NCBI GenBank assembly: GCA_900758315.1
Contig: CAAERF010000192.1
Location: forward strand, 1-6,813
Length of the DNA: 6,813 nucleotides
Reading direction: 5' to 3'
Source: an uncultured Oscillospiraceae bacterium
GTDB lineage: Bacteria > Bacillota > Clostridia > Oscillospirales > Oscillospiraceae
Notes under the pieces: generated by a model
Databases searched by the model: none
The model's input: the letters and a program-made list of their open reading frames with translations, nothing else
Told to the model about the DNA's origin: nothing
Translations under genes and position numbers: made by a program
Shown here: in pieces, positions 1 through 5,393 of the stretch
Position numbering within the stretch: position 1 is the stretch's first letter
Layout: every line of letters starts with the position of its first letter

Positions 1-60
1 AGGACAAAGAGTGAAGCGATTTTTTCTGCCTATCCAACAATATTCTTTACCGCTTTGAAG

Positions 61-69
61 TGCTATACT
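61..69 (+). promoter_or_regulatory. Candidate extended -10 promoter for the permease operon
   Basis: The sequence TGCTATACT has the form TGn followed by TATACT, which matches an extended -10 element with one mismatch to TATAAT. No convincing -35 hexamer lies 16-18 bases upstream, which is tolerated by extended -10 promoters. Transcription would begin near 76, giving a leader of about 50 bases before the ATG at 126. This is a motif match only. The operon could also be read from a promoter to the left of the window. Confidence 0.4.
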
Positions 70-125
70 ATCCCCATTCTTTGGTTCAGCTTCAAAATAT
101 ACCCAAGAGAAAGAGGTGTTTTCCC

Positions 126-1493
126 ATGCATGAAAACAATAGCGGCTTCAAAATTGATGAATCACAGCGCCAGAGCTGGCTGTCCATCGCGGCAGTCTGG
201 GCGGGCGGCATGATCTGTGTACCCTGCCTGATGATCGGCGGCGTGCTGGCGGGCGGCGGTCTGAGCCTTGGACAGATCGTCCTGTCCATCCTGATCGGCT
301 ACGGCCTGATCTGTGTCTACATGATCTGCATCGGTATGCAGGCCTGCGATACCGGGCTGCCGGTGTCCGTGATGGCCTCCGGCGCGCTGGGGGAAAAGGG
401 CGCGCGATATATCATCAGCACCCTTCTTGCCATTGCCTGTATCGGTTGGTTCGGTATCCAGTCTGCCACCTGCGGCAGCGCCTTTGCCAGCATGGTGGCC
501 AATATGCTGGGAACGGAGGCGTCCCCGGTATTTGTTTCCATCAGCTCCATCGTCTGGGGCGTTATCATGCTGCTGACGGCCTGCGTCGGCTTCAAGGGCC
601 TCAAGTGGCTCAACTATATCGCCGTGCCGCTGCTGGTCATCGTCTGCCTGTACGGTCTTATCGCCGGAATTACCACAAATGACGGCGGCAGCGCTATCAC
701 AAACTATGCGCCTGCGAACTCCTCCGGCATGGTGTTCGGCATCTCTATGGTGGTCGCCTCCTTCGCTTTGGGCGGTGTGATCTCCGCCGACTATTGCCGC
801 TTTGCCAAGAGCCGTGCGGATGTGGTAAAGTCCTCTGTTGTGGGCGTTATCCCCGCGGGACTCTTTATGCTGCTGACCGGCGCGCTTATGAGCGTTGTAA
901 CGGGCCAGTACGATATTTCCGCCATCCTCGCCTCTCTGGGCGTACCGTTTATCGGCCTTGTGGCACTGGTGCTGGCCACCTGGACCACCAACGTTACCAA
1001 CGCCTATTCCGGCGGCCTGGCCCTCAGCAACCTCCTGGGCTTTGATGAGAGCAAGTTCAAGGTCACCACCGGTGTGGCCGGCGCCATCGGTACGCTGCTG
1101 GCAGCCTTCGGCTTGCTGAATGCCTTCCAGGGCTTCCTGTCCCTTATGTCTGCGCTGATCCCGCCGCTGGCCGGCGTGCTGATCGCCTCCTACTGGATCG
1201 TGGGCAAGGGCAAGCGAGAGCATTTCTCTCCCCGCCCCGGGTTTTCCGCCGTCGGTATCATCTCCTTTGCCGTGGGCGCTGTCTTTGCCTGCATTACCGG
1301 CGGTACCTTCGCCAGCTTCCCCGGTCTGGTAGAGGCGTTGCCGTTCCTGAACTGGCCGTTCTTTGTGGGCCCGATCAACGGTATCGTAGTTTCTCTGGTC
1401 CTCTATGCGGGTCTTGCGAAGCTGACATCCGCAAAGCCGATGCCCGCAAAGTCGATGCCCGCAAAGTCGATGCCCGCAAAGCGGACTGCGTAA
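126..1493 (+). CDS. NCS1-family permease (cytosine/hydantoin permease-like, CodB/Mhp1 type)
   Basis: Predicted inner-membrane permease of the NCS1 (nucleobase:cation symporter-1) family, 455 aa, close to the usual 420-490. The product is almost entirely hydrophobic from about residue 13 to 430, consistent with about 12 membrane helices. Family signatures are visible: GWFGIQ at 107-112 (compare GWFGVG in E. coli CodB), DYCRF at 222-226 (the family DYxRF/Y motif) and WTTN at 286-289, followed by a YSGGLALSN stretch resembling CodB. The start at 126 was chosen because AAGAGGTG at 111-118 gives a well-spaced ribosome binding site. An in-frame ATG at 60 would add 22 non-membrane residues and has no such site. 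The tail carries a 15-base tandem repeat encoding AKSMP units. Gene order with DUF917 and HyuA-type genes suggests hydantoin-like, thiohydantoin-like or nucleobase import. Family assignment is firm, but substrate is not readable from sequence. Cytosine permease is the likely automatic label. Confidence 0.9.
   Translation: MHENNSGFKIDESQRQSWLSIAAVWAGGMICVPCLMIGGVLAGGGLSLGQIVLSILIGYGLICVYMICIGMQACDTGLPVSVMASGALGEKGARYIISTLLAIACIGWFGIQSATCGSAFASMVANMLGTEASPVFVSISSIVWGVIMLLTACVGFKGLKWLNYIAVPLLVIVCLYGLIAGITTNDGGSAITNYAPANSSGMVFGISMVVASFALGGVISADYCRFAKSRADVVKSSVVGVIPAGLFMLLTGALMSVVTGQYDISAILASLGVPFIGLVALVLATWTTNVTNAYSGGLALSNLLGFDESKFKVTTGVAGAIGTLLAAFGLLNAFQGFLSLMSALIPPLAGVLIASYWIVGKGKREHFSPRPGFSAVGIISFAVGAVFACITGGTFASFPGLVEALPFLNWPFFVGPINGIVVSLVLYAGLAKLTSAKPMPAKSMPAKSMPAKRTA
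1431..1484 (+). repeat. 15-base in-frame tandem repeat at the permease C-terminus
   Basis: Three full units, GCAAAGYCGATGCCC, run at 1431-1445, 1446-1460 and 1461-1475. A partial fourth unit (GCAAAGCGG) follows at 1476-1484. The second and third units are identical, and the first differs at one base (C for T). Being 15 bases long, the repeat keeps frame and encodes AKPMP-AKSMP-AKSMP-AKR just after the last membrane helix. The tail is basic and proline-containing and would lie outside the membrane. Copy number could change by replication slippage without breaking the gene. Confidence 0.9.
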
Positions 1494-1502
1494 TATCTGC
1501 TA

Positions 1503-1534
1503 CAGGAGGCGCGGGGAACTGCCCGCTCCTCCTG
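1503..1534 (+). other. Strong intercistronic hairpin between permease and DUF917 gene
   Basis: CAGGAGG (1503-1509) pairs with CCTCCTG (1528-1534) and GCGGG (1511-1515) pairs with CCCGC (1522-1526). This gives 12 GC-rich pairs with one C/T mismatch (1510/1527) and a 6-base loop. It starts nine bases after the permease stop codon. No U-tract follows, so it is a poor intrinsic terminator. It is better read as an mRNA processing or 3'-end stabilising element that could set different levels for the permease and the enzymes. The 5' arm holds an AGGAGG Shine-Dalgarno-like sequence, but no start codon follows at a usable distance. Confidence 0.7.
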
Positions 1535-1568
1535 CGCACTGCAATTATAACGAAAGAAGGAAAAAGTC

Positions 1569-2669
1569 ATGCGAAAAATCGGAATCCCTGAGATCGAAGA
1601 TATTGCCACTGGCGCGGCGCTGCTGGGCGCCGGCGGCGGCGGTGATCCTTATGTAGGCAAGCTGGTGGCCATCGGCGCCGTGCAGGAGTGCGGCCCCGTC
1701 ACGCTGTTGGACCCGGCGGAGGTGCCGGATGATGCCCTTGTTGTCCCCATCGCCATGATGGGCGCGCCGACGGTACTGGCGGAGAAGGCCATCGGCGGCA
1801 ACGAATACAAGAAGCTTTTTGATATGGTCTCCAAGTTCTTCGGCAGGGAGATTTACGCTTTTATGCCCATCGAGGCCGGCGGCGTAAACTCCATGCTGCC
1901 CATCGCTGCGGCGGCCCGGCTGAATATGCCCATGGTGGATGTGGATGGCATGGGCCGCGCCTTCCCTGAATTACAGATGGTCACCTTTACCATCGGCGGC
2001 ATAAAGGCAACGCCTATGGCACTGGTGGACGAGAAGGGCAACAGCTGCATCTTTGAGACCATCACCAACAAATGGACGGAGGAGCTGGCCCGGTCGGTCA
2101 CCATGAGCTGCGGCGCGTCGGTCTCCGTGTCTCTTTATTCTATGAGCGGCAAACAGATGAAGGAGTTTGGCGTCCACGGCATCGTCACCCGCAGTCAACG
2201 GCTCGGCGAGGCCATCCGTACCATCAAGGACTGCGGAGACCGGACACCGGAGGAGCACTTCCTTGAAAAATCCGAGGGCTTCAAACTCTTTAAGGGCAAA
2301 ATCGCGGATGTGCTGCGGGAGACCCGGGCCGGCTTCAACGTCGGCAAGGTCGTGCTGGAGGGCATCGGAGAGTGCAAGGGTCACACCGCCTATGTGGAGT
2401 TCCAGAACGAGAATCTGACCGCCACAGTGGACGGCAAGATCCTGGCTACCACCCCCGACCTCATTTCTCTGGTGGATACGGAGACATTCATCCCCGTTAC
2501 CACAGACGCCCTCAAGTACGGCAAACGCGTCATGGTGGTCGGCCTCAAGTGCTTCCACCTGTGGCGGACGGAAAAGGGCATCGAGCTGGTAGGCCCACGC
2601 TATTTCGGTGTGGACACGGATTACATTCCGCTGGAAGAGCGCTGCAAGGAGGTAACTGATCATGTATAA
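1569..2669 (+). CDS. DUF917 family protein (S-methyl-thiohydantoin desulfurase-like)
   Basis: A 366-aa soluble protein of the DUF917 family, typical in length. The hallmark N-terminal glycine-rich segment LLGAGGGGDPY is at residues 18-28. Other conserved-looking blocks are PIEAGGVNSMLP starting near residue 100 (E102) and DVDGMGRAFPE at 124-134, both rich in polar and acidic residues that could form an active site. No signal peptide or membrane segment is seen. The ATG at 1569 is preceded by AGAAGGAAA (1555-1563), a good ribosome binding site. From memory, databases now name this family after an S-methyl-thiohydantoin desulfurase, but most members are uncharacterised and co-occur with HyuA-type proteins, as here. 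The stop overlaps the next start by 8 bases, so the two products are probably made in fixed ratio and may form a complex. That last point and any substrate are inference. Confidence 0.88.
   Translation: MRKIGIPEIEDIATGAALLGAGGGGDPYVGKLVAIGAVQECGPVTLLDPAEVPDDALVVPIAMMGAPTVLAEKAIGGNEYKKLFDMVSKFFGREIYAFMPIEAGGVNSMLPIAAAARLNMPMVDVDGMGRAFPELQMVTFTIGGIKATPMALVDEKGNSCIFETITNKWTEELARSVTMSCGASVSVSLYSMSGKQMKEFGVHGIVTRSQRLGEAIRTIKDCGDRTPEEHFLEKSEGFKLFKGKIADVLRETRAGFNVGKVVLEGIGECKGHTAYVEFQNENLTATVDGKILATTPDLISLVDTETFIPVTTDALKYGKRVMVVGLKCFHLWRTEKGIELVGPRYFGVDTDYIPLEERCKEVTDHV
2646..2652 (+). promoter_or_regulatory. Ribosome binding site inside the DUF917 gene for the HyuA-type gene
   Basis: AAGGAGG, a full-strength Shine-Dalgarno match, ends nine bases before the ATG at 2662. 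It lies within the last codons of the upstream gene, whose TAA is at 2667-2669. Ribosomes finishing the DUF917 protein would stop directly over the next start, the usual arrangement for translational coupling. Confidence 0.85.
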
Positions 2670-4215
2670 ACTCGGAATTGATGTGGGCGGCACCAATACG
2701 GATGCCGTTCTGGTGGATGAAAACCGCGCGGTGGTGGCGGACATCAAGTATCCCACCTCTGCGGATATTTACGACGGTATTCTGGGCGCTATGCGCACGG
2801 TGCTGGAGGTCTCCGGTGTGGATCCCGCGCAGATCCATCAGGCTATGCTGGGTACGACCCAGTGCACCAACGCCATTGTGGAGCGCAAGAATCTGGCCCC
2901 CATCGGTATCCTGCGCATCGGCGCGCCTGCCACCACAGGCATCCGCCCCATGGTGGACTGGTCGGAGGATATTCAGAAGGTGGCCGTGGGCAGCACCATT
3001 ATCGGAGGCGGCTTTGAATATGACGGCAGGGAGCTTGCCCCGCTGGATACCACTGCCGCCAAGGCGTTCTTTGAGGAAATGCAGGCAAAGGGCGTGAAGT
3101 CCATTGCCATTTCCTGCGTGTTCTCCACCGTCCGCAATGACCACGAGGTAGAGGCGGCCAAGCTCTGCCGGGAGATCATGGGTGAGGACGTCCATATTTC
3201 CATTTCCAGTGAGATCGGCTCCATGGGTCTGATCGAGCGGGAAAATGCCACGATCCTGAACGCTGCACTGTGGAAGGTAGCCGAGCGCTTCACCGAGGGC
3301 TTTGCCAAGAGCCTGCGGGACGAGGGCATTGTCAATGCGGATGTATATCTCAGCCAGAATGACGGCACCCTCATGACCATGGAACACGCCCGCCGCTATC
3401 CCATTCTCACTGTGGCCTGCGGCCCCACGAACTCCATTCGCGGCGCCAGTTACCTCTCCTCTCTCAAGGACGCCATTGTGGTGGATGTGGGCGGCACGAC
3501 CACTGACCTCGGCGTGATCCAGAACGGCTTCCCCCGGGAATCCAGCGTGGCCGTCACCATTGGCGGCGTGCGCACTAACTTCCGGATGCCGGACGTTATC
3601 TCTATCGGTCTGGGCGGCGGTTCCATCGTGCGTGTCAGGGATGACGGCAGCGTGACCGTCGGCCCCGACAGTGTGGGCTATGAGATCACGAAAAAGGCGC
3701 TTGTGTTCGGCGGCGATGTGATGACCGCCACCGATATCGCCGTGCGGATGGGCGTGGTGGAGTTGGGCGATCCGTCCAAGGTGGAAGCCATTTCTCAGGA
3801 AGTGGCAGATAAGGCCATGGCTGCGATCCGCGCGCTGGTGGAAGACAGCGTGGATGCCATGAAGGTCTCCAACGCGGATGTAGATCTGATCCTTGTGGGC
3901 GGCGGCTCCATCATCCTGCCGGAGAAGATCAGCGGTGCGGCAACGGTCCTGAAGCCGGAGCACTTCGGTTGCGCCAACGCCATCGGTTCTGCAATCTCCA
4001 AGGTGAGTGGCACCTATGAAAAGCTGATGAACTATGATGAACTGCCCCGGGAGCAATCGCTGGAAAAGGCCAAGAAGGAAGCCATTGAGCTGGCTGTGGA
4101 GGCTGGCGCTATGCGAGATACCGTAGAGATCATCGAAATGGAGGATGTACCGCTGGCCTATTATCCCGGCAACACCAACCGCGTAAAGATCAAGGCCGCT
4201 GGGGATCTGAGCTAA
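2662..4215 (+). CDS. Hydantoinase/oxoprolinase family protein (short HyuA type)
   Basis: A 517-aa protein with the two phosphate-binding motifs of the ASKHA (actin-like ATPase) fold used by this family: DVGGTNTD at residues 7-14 and DVGGTTTD at 275-282. Between them is a family-type block, RIGAPATTGIRPMVDW, beginning near residue 80. The N-terminal part corresponds to Hydant_A_N and the part from about 190 to the Hydantoinase_A domain. Full HyuA proteins are near 700 aa, so this is the short form, lacking the extra C-terminal region. No HyuB partner is seen; DUF917 is the neighbour instead. The family performs ATP-dependent opening of cyclic amides (hydantoins, 5-oxoproline) or related carboxylations. 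The reaction here is unknown. Tandem stops TAA-TAG close the gene at 4213-4218. The long minus-strand reading frame opposite it is a composition artefact. Family assignment is secure. Confidence 0.9.
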   Translation: MYKLGIDVGGTNTDAVLVDENRAVVADIKYPTSADIYDGILGAMRTVLEVSGVDPAQIHQAMLGTTQCTNAIVERKNLAPIGILRIGAPATTGIRPMVDWSEDIQKVAVGSTIIGGGFEYDGRELAPLDTTAAKAFFEEMQAKGVKSIAISCVFSTVRNDHEVEAAKLCREIMGEDVHISISSEIGSMGLIERENATILNAALWKVAERFTEGFAKSLRDEGIVNADVYLSQNDGTLMTMEHARRYPILTVACGPTNSIRGASYLSSLKDAIVVDVGGTTTDLGVIQNGFPRESSVAVTIGGVRTNFRMPDVISIGLGGGSIVRVRDDGSVTVGPDSVGYEITKKALVFGGDVMTATDIAVRMGVVELGDPSKVEAISQEVADKAMAAIRALVEDSVDAMKVSNADVDLILVGGGSIILPEKISGAATVLKPEHFGCANAIGSAISKVSGTYEKLMNYDELPREQSLEKAKKEAIELAVEAGAMRDTVEIIEMEDVPLAYYPGNTNRVKIKAAGDLS

Positions 4216-4527
4216 TAGGAAGCAACCATAAAACCTCCATGCCTTACTGCTCTGATTTTGCTGTCATAACTTCAAAACTCTTTTCGTCGGAAGTGTTTTT
4301 TGCCAAATCACATTTTACAGAGATTTGGGTTGAATCAGGGCTTAGAGCAATTAAGGGATGCTCAAATAAACTTGGGATCAAAGAAAAAATAAGTCGAGGG
4401 AAATTCCCTCGACTTATTTTTTCGTGCCCTGTACCGTCCGGTCTGCTCCATAGGTCACATTGTGTATCTATGAACATGAACCGTTCACGCACCGGGTTTT
4501 TTGTCAGGTAAGATTTTGACGAAATGA
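4216..4527. other. Gene-free convergent intergenic region holding a terminator
   Basis: This is the space between the plus-strand HyuA-type gene and the minus-strand hsp20 gene. Apart from the hairpin at 4384-4422, nothing recognisable was found. Two overlapping open frames of about 80-90 codons exist, one on each strand (4239-4511 plus, 4244-4492 minus). Both read straight through the terminator palindrome, resemble nothing I recognise and lack a clear ribosome binding site, so they are not called genes. Confidence 0.6.
4384..4422. terminator. Bidirectional intrinsic terminator between operon and hsp20
   Basis: A perfect 17-base-pair stem (4384-4400 with 4406-4422) surrounds a 5-base AAATT loop, and one more A-T pair can form in the loop. 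The core GTCGAGGG/CCCTCGAC is GC-containing, with six A on the left edge and six T on the right edge. Each strand therefore ends in a hairpin plus U-tract. It lies about 170 bases past the HyuA-type stop and about 105 bases past the hsp20 stop, and can end both convergent transcripts. Confidence 0.92.
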
Positions 4528-4992
4528 TCAGCCTTCAATTGCGATCCGGTTGTCTTTCTTTTCTACCTTCTTTGCTTCCTTCTTCAAAATGTGAAGCTGC
4601 AGGATACCGTTTTCAAACTTCGCGGAAACATCCTCGGGTTCAACGGCTTCGCCGACATAAAATGTTCTGGAGCAGCTGCCTGCGTAACGCTCCTGACGAA
4701 TGTACTTGCCGGTCTTCTTATCGGTTTCGTCTTTATCAAGGCCTTTGACAGCGCTGATATTCAGATAACCATTTTCGACGGTGATCGTAACCTCGTCTTT
4801 CTTGAAGCCAGGCAGATCAATATCTACCTCGTAAGCATCCTCGGTTTCCCGAACATCTGTCTTCATGAGGTTCTTTGCATGTTTGCCATACAGAGGATTC
4901 TTCTTACCGAAGAACTCACTCTCATCCGGCCAGCTCATCCAATTATCCATATTCTCAAATAAATCTTCATCCCAAATTCTAGGCAGTAACAT
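4528..4992 (-). CDS. Small heat-shock protein, Hsp20/alpha-crystallin family
   Basis: A 154-aa cytoplasmic chaperone that would bind unfolding proteins without ATP and hold them for refolding. The alpha-crystallin domain spans about residues 43-138. It includes DLPGFKKDEV (59-68), the ERYAGSCSR segment (101-109; family members usually have F where C107 stands) and the signature AKFENGIL (124-131). The C-terminal I-x-I motif used in oligomer assembly is IAI at 150-152. The N-terminal arm (about 1-42) is short and rich in acidic and aromatic residues, as in clostridial Hsp18 proteins. The start at 4992 is supported by GGAGG at 5001-5005 on the same strand, eight bases upstream. A sigma-A-like promoter with a CIRCE-like operator lies about 150 bases upstream, so HrcA repression is likely. 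It is monocistronic in this view. Length and motifs are normal for the family. Confidence 0.96.
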   Translation of the reverse strand: MLLPRIWDEDLFENMDNWMSWPDESEFFGKKNPLYGKHAKNLMKTDVRETEDAYEVDIDLPGFKKDEVTITVENGYLNISAVKGLDKDETDKKTGKYIRQERYAGSCSRTFYVGEAVEPEDVSAKFENGILQLHILKKEAKKVEKKDNRIAIEG

Positions 4993-5140
4993 AAGTCATT
5001 CCTCCATTCCTTCTATCATGCCTTCTGTGAATCCTTTTCAGAAGTGGTTGTCATTTTATCTGGTTCAAAGAAAAGCTTTCTGAGAACTCCGATTCCGTTT
5101 TCGGCATCTTCTGTTCTTTTTGTTCCCTTTCCTTTGTTCT
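4993..5140 (-). promoter_or_regulatory. Long 5' leader of the hsp20 mRNA
   Basis: If transcription starts about six bases past the -10, the leader is roughly 148 bases, long for a single small gene. It contains a short hairpin close to the ribosome binding site, with 6-base arms 5022-5027 and 5039-5044 (CTTCTG/CAGAAG on the plus strand) around an 11-base loop. The GGAGG itself (5001-5005) is not clearly paired by eye. Temperature-sensitive folding (an RNA thermometer) is possible but not shown, and no fourU or ROSE motif was recognised. No gene is seen here. Confidence 0.4.
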
Positions 5141-5146
5141 AAATGC

Positions 5147-5175
5147 AATATAACACCCATTATTAGCAGTGTCAA
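5147..5175 (-). promoter_or_regulatory. Sigma-A-type promoter of hsp20
   Basis: On the minus strand the -35 is TTGACA (5170-5175, perfect) and the -10 is TATATT (5147-5152, five of six). They are separated by exactly 17 bases (5153-5169). The start point would be near 5140. The -35 box lies inside the CIRCE-like operator, so bound HrcA would block RNA polymerase. Confidence 0.85.
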
Positions 5176-5189
5176 TAGGTGAGTGCTAA
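5163..5189. promoter_or_regulatory. CIRCE-like HrcA operator
   Basis: CIRCE is TTAGCACTC-N9-GAGTGCTAA. Here the plus strand reads TTAGCAGTG (5163-5171), a 9-base spacer (5172-5180) and GAGTGCTAA (5181-5189). One arm is perfect and the other has two changes (C to G at positions 7 and 9). The exact spacer length and the overlap with the hsp20 -35 make this a real operator in all likelihood, perhaps weaker than those of groE or dnaK. The hrcA gene is not in the window. Confidence 0.88.
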
Positions 5190-5290
5190 TTTTTTTGTGA
5201 AGAATTTGTGAACGCTGTGAGCTCTGTAAAATGACAAAAACAGTATCCAAAAGCTTTGGCTCTCCTTCTTATTTTAGCTCGTACGAAATC

Positions 5291-5319
5291 TTGACACGGA
5301 ACACAATGTGGGGGAAAAT
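5291..5319 (+). promoter_or_regulatory. Candidate promoter for the CHASE-GGDEF gene
   Basis: A perfect TTGACA -35 (5291-5296) is followed after 17 bases by GAAAAT (5314-5319), which matches four of six -10 positions. A start near 5326 would give a leader of about 68 bases to the ATG at 5394. The -10 is weak, so an activator or a low level of expression is plausible. Confidence 0.5.
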
Positions 5320-5322
5320 ACT

Positions 5323-5376
5323 ATGAAAACAGCCGCCATGACTGACATCAACAGAGGTCTTGCAAAACACCTCTGA
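5323..5376 (+). other. Possible 17-codon leader frame containing a hairpin
   Basis: An ATG at 5323, eight bases after a G-run (GGGGG at 5310-5314), opens a frame for MKTAAMTDINRGLAKHL ending at TGA 5374-5376. Its 3' end lies in a perfect 7-base-pair hairpin, CAGAGGT (5352-5358) with ACCTCTG (5369-5375), just before the AAGGGG ribosome binding site (5380-5385) of the next gene. Translation of the leader would melt the hairpin. If the start point is near 5326 as predicted, this ATG would fall outside the mRNA, which argues against it. It is weakly supported, and chance is quite possible. Confidence 0.2.
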
Positions 5377-5393
5377 AAAAAGGGGCATGTTAG

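Larger units (their letters stand above)
5190..5393. other. Divergent intergenic region between hsp20 and the CHASE-GGDEF gene
   Basis: This AT-rich spacer lies between the CIRCE-like operator and the plus-strand signalling gene. It holds a candidate promoter (5291-5319), a possible 17-codon leader frame and a hairpin, described separately. There is also a small palindrome, CCAAA-AGC-TTTGG, at 5247-5259 of unknown meaning. No c-di-GMP riboswitch was recognised. Confidence 0.5.

Noticed and set aside
60..125. Upstream in-frame ATG that would lengthen the permease by 22 residues
   Set aside because: No ribosome binding site in front of it, it overlaps the candidate extended -10 element, and the ATG at 126 has a well-placed AAGAGGTG.
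162..1223. Long minus-strand open frame opposite the permease gene
   Set aside because: Its translation is rich in H, A, G, Q and D with no recognisable motif. It is the expected shadow of a GC-rich gene with biased codon positions.
1971..2756. Minus-strand open frame opposite the DUF917 gene
   Set aside because: Antisense shadow of a clearly recognised gene, with low-complexity composition and no ribosome binding site.
2545..4056. 503-codon minus-strand open frame opposite the HyuA-type gene
   Set aside because: Length alone is striking, but the opposite strand carries the family motifs DVGGTNTD and DVGGTTTD. The antisense product is H/A/G/R-rich and unlike any protein I recognise.
4239..4511. 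90-codon plus-strand frame (and 82-codon minus-strand frame 4244-4492) in the convergent gap
   Set aside because: Both cross the terminator palindrome, which explains why they share the same open stretch. No homology was recognised and no convincing ribosome binding site was seen.
4591..4962. Plus-strand open frame across hsp20
   Set aside because: The minus strand encodes a complete Hsp20 with alpha-crystallin signature and I-x-I motif, so this frame is its shadow.
5065..5250. 61-codon minus-strand frame upstream of hsp20
   Set aside because: It spans the hsp20 promoter and CIRCE-like operator, so most of it is regulatory DNA. Its translation is basic and featureless.
5323..5393. c-di-GMP riboswitch before the diguanylate cyclase gene
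   Set aside because: The leader is too short and lacks the conserved GEMM-type core. Only a simple 7-pair hairpin is visible.
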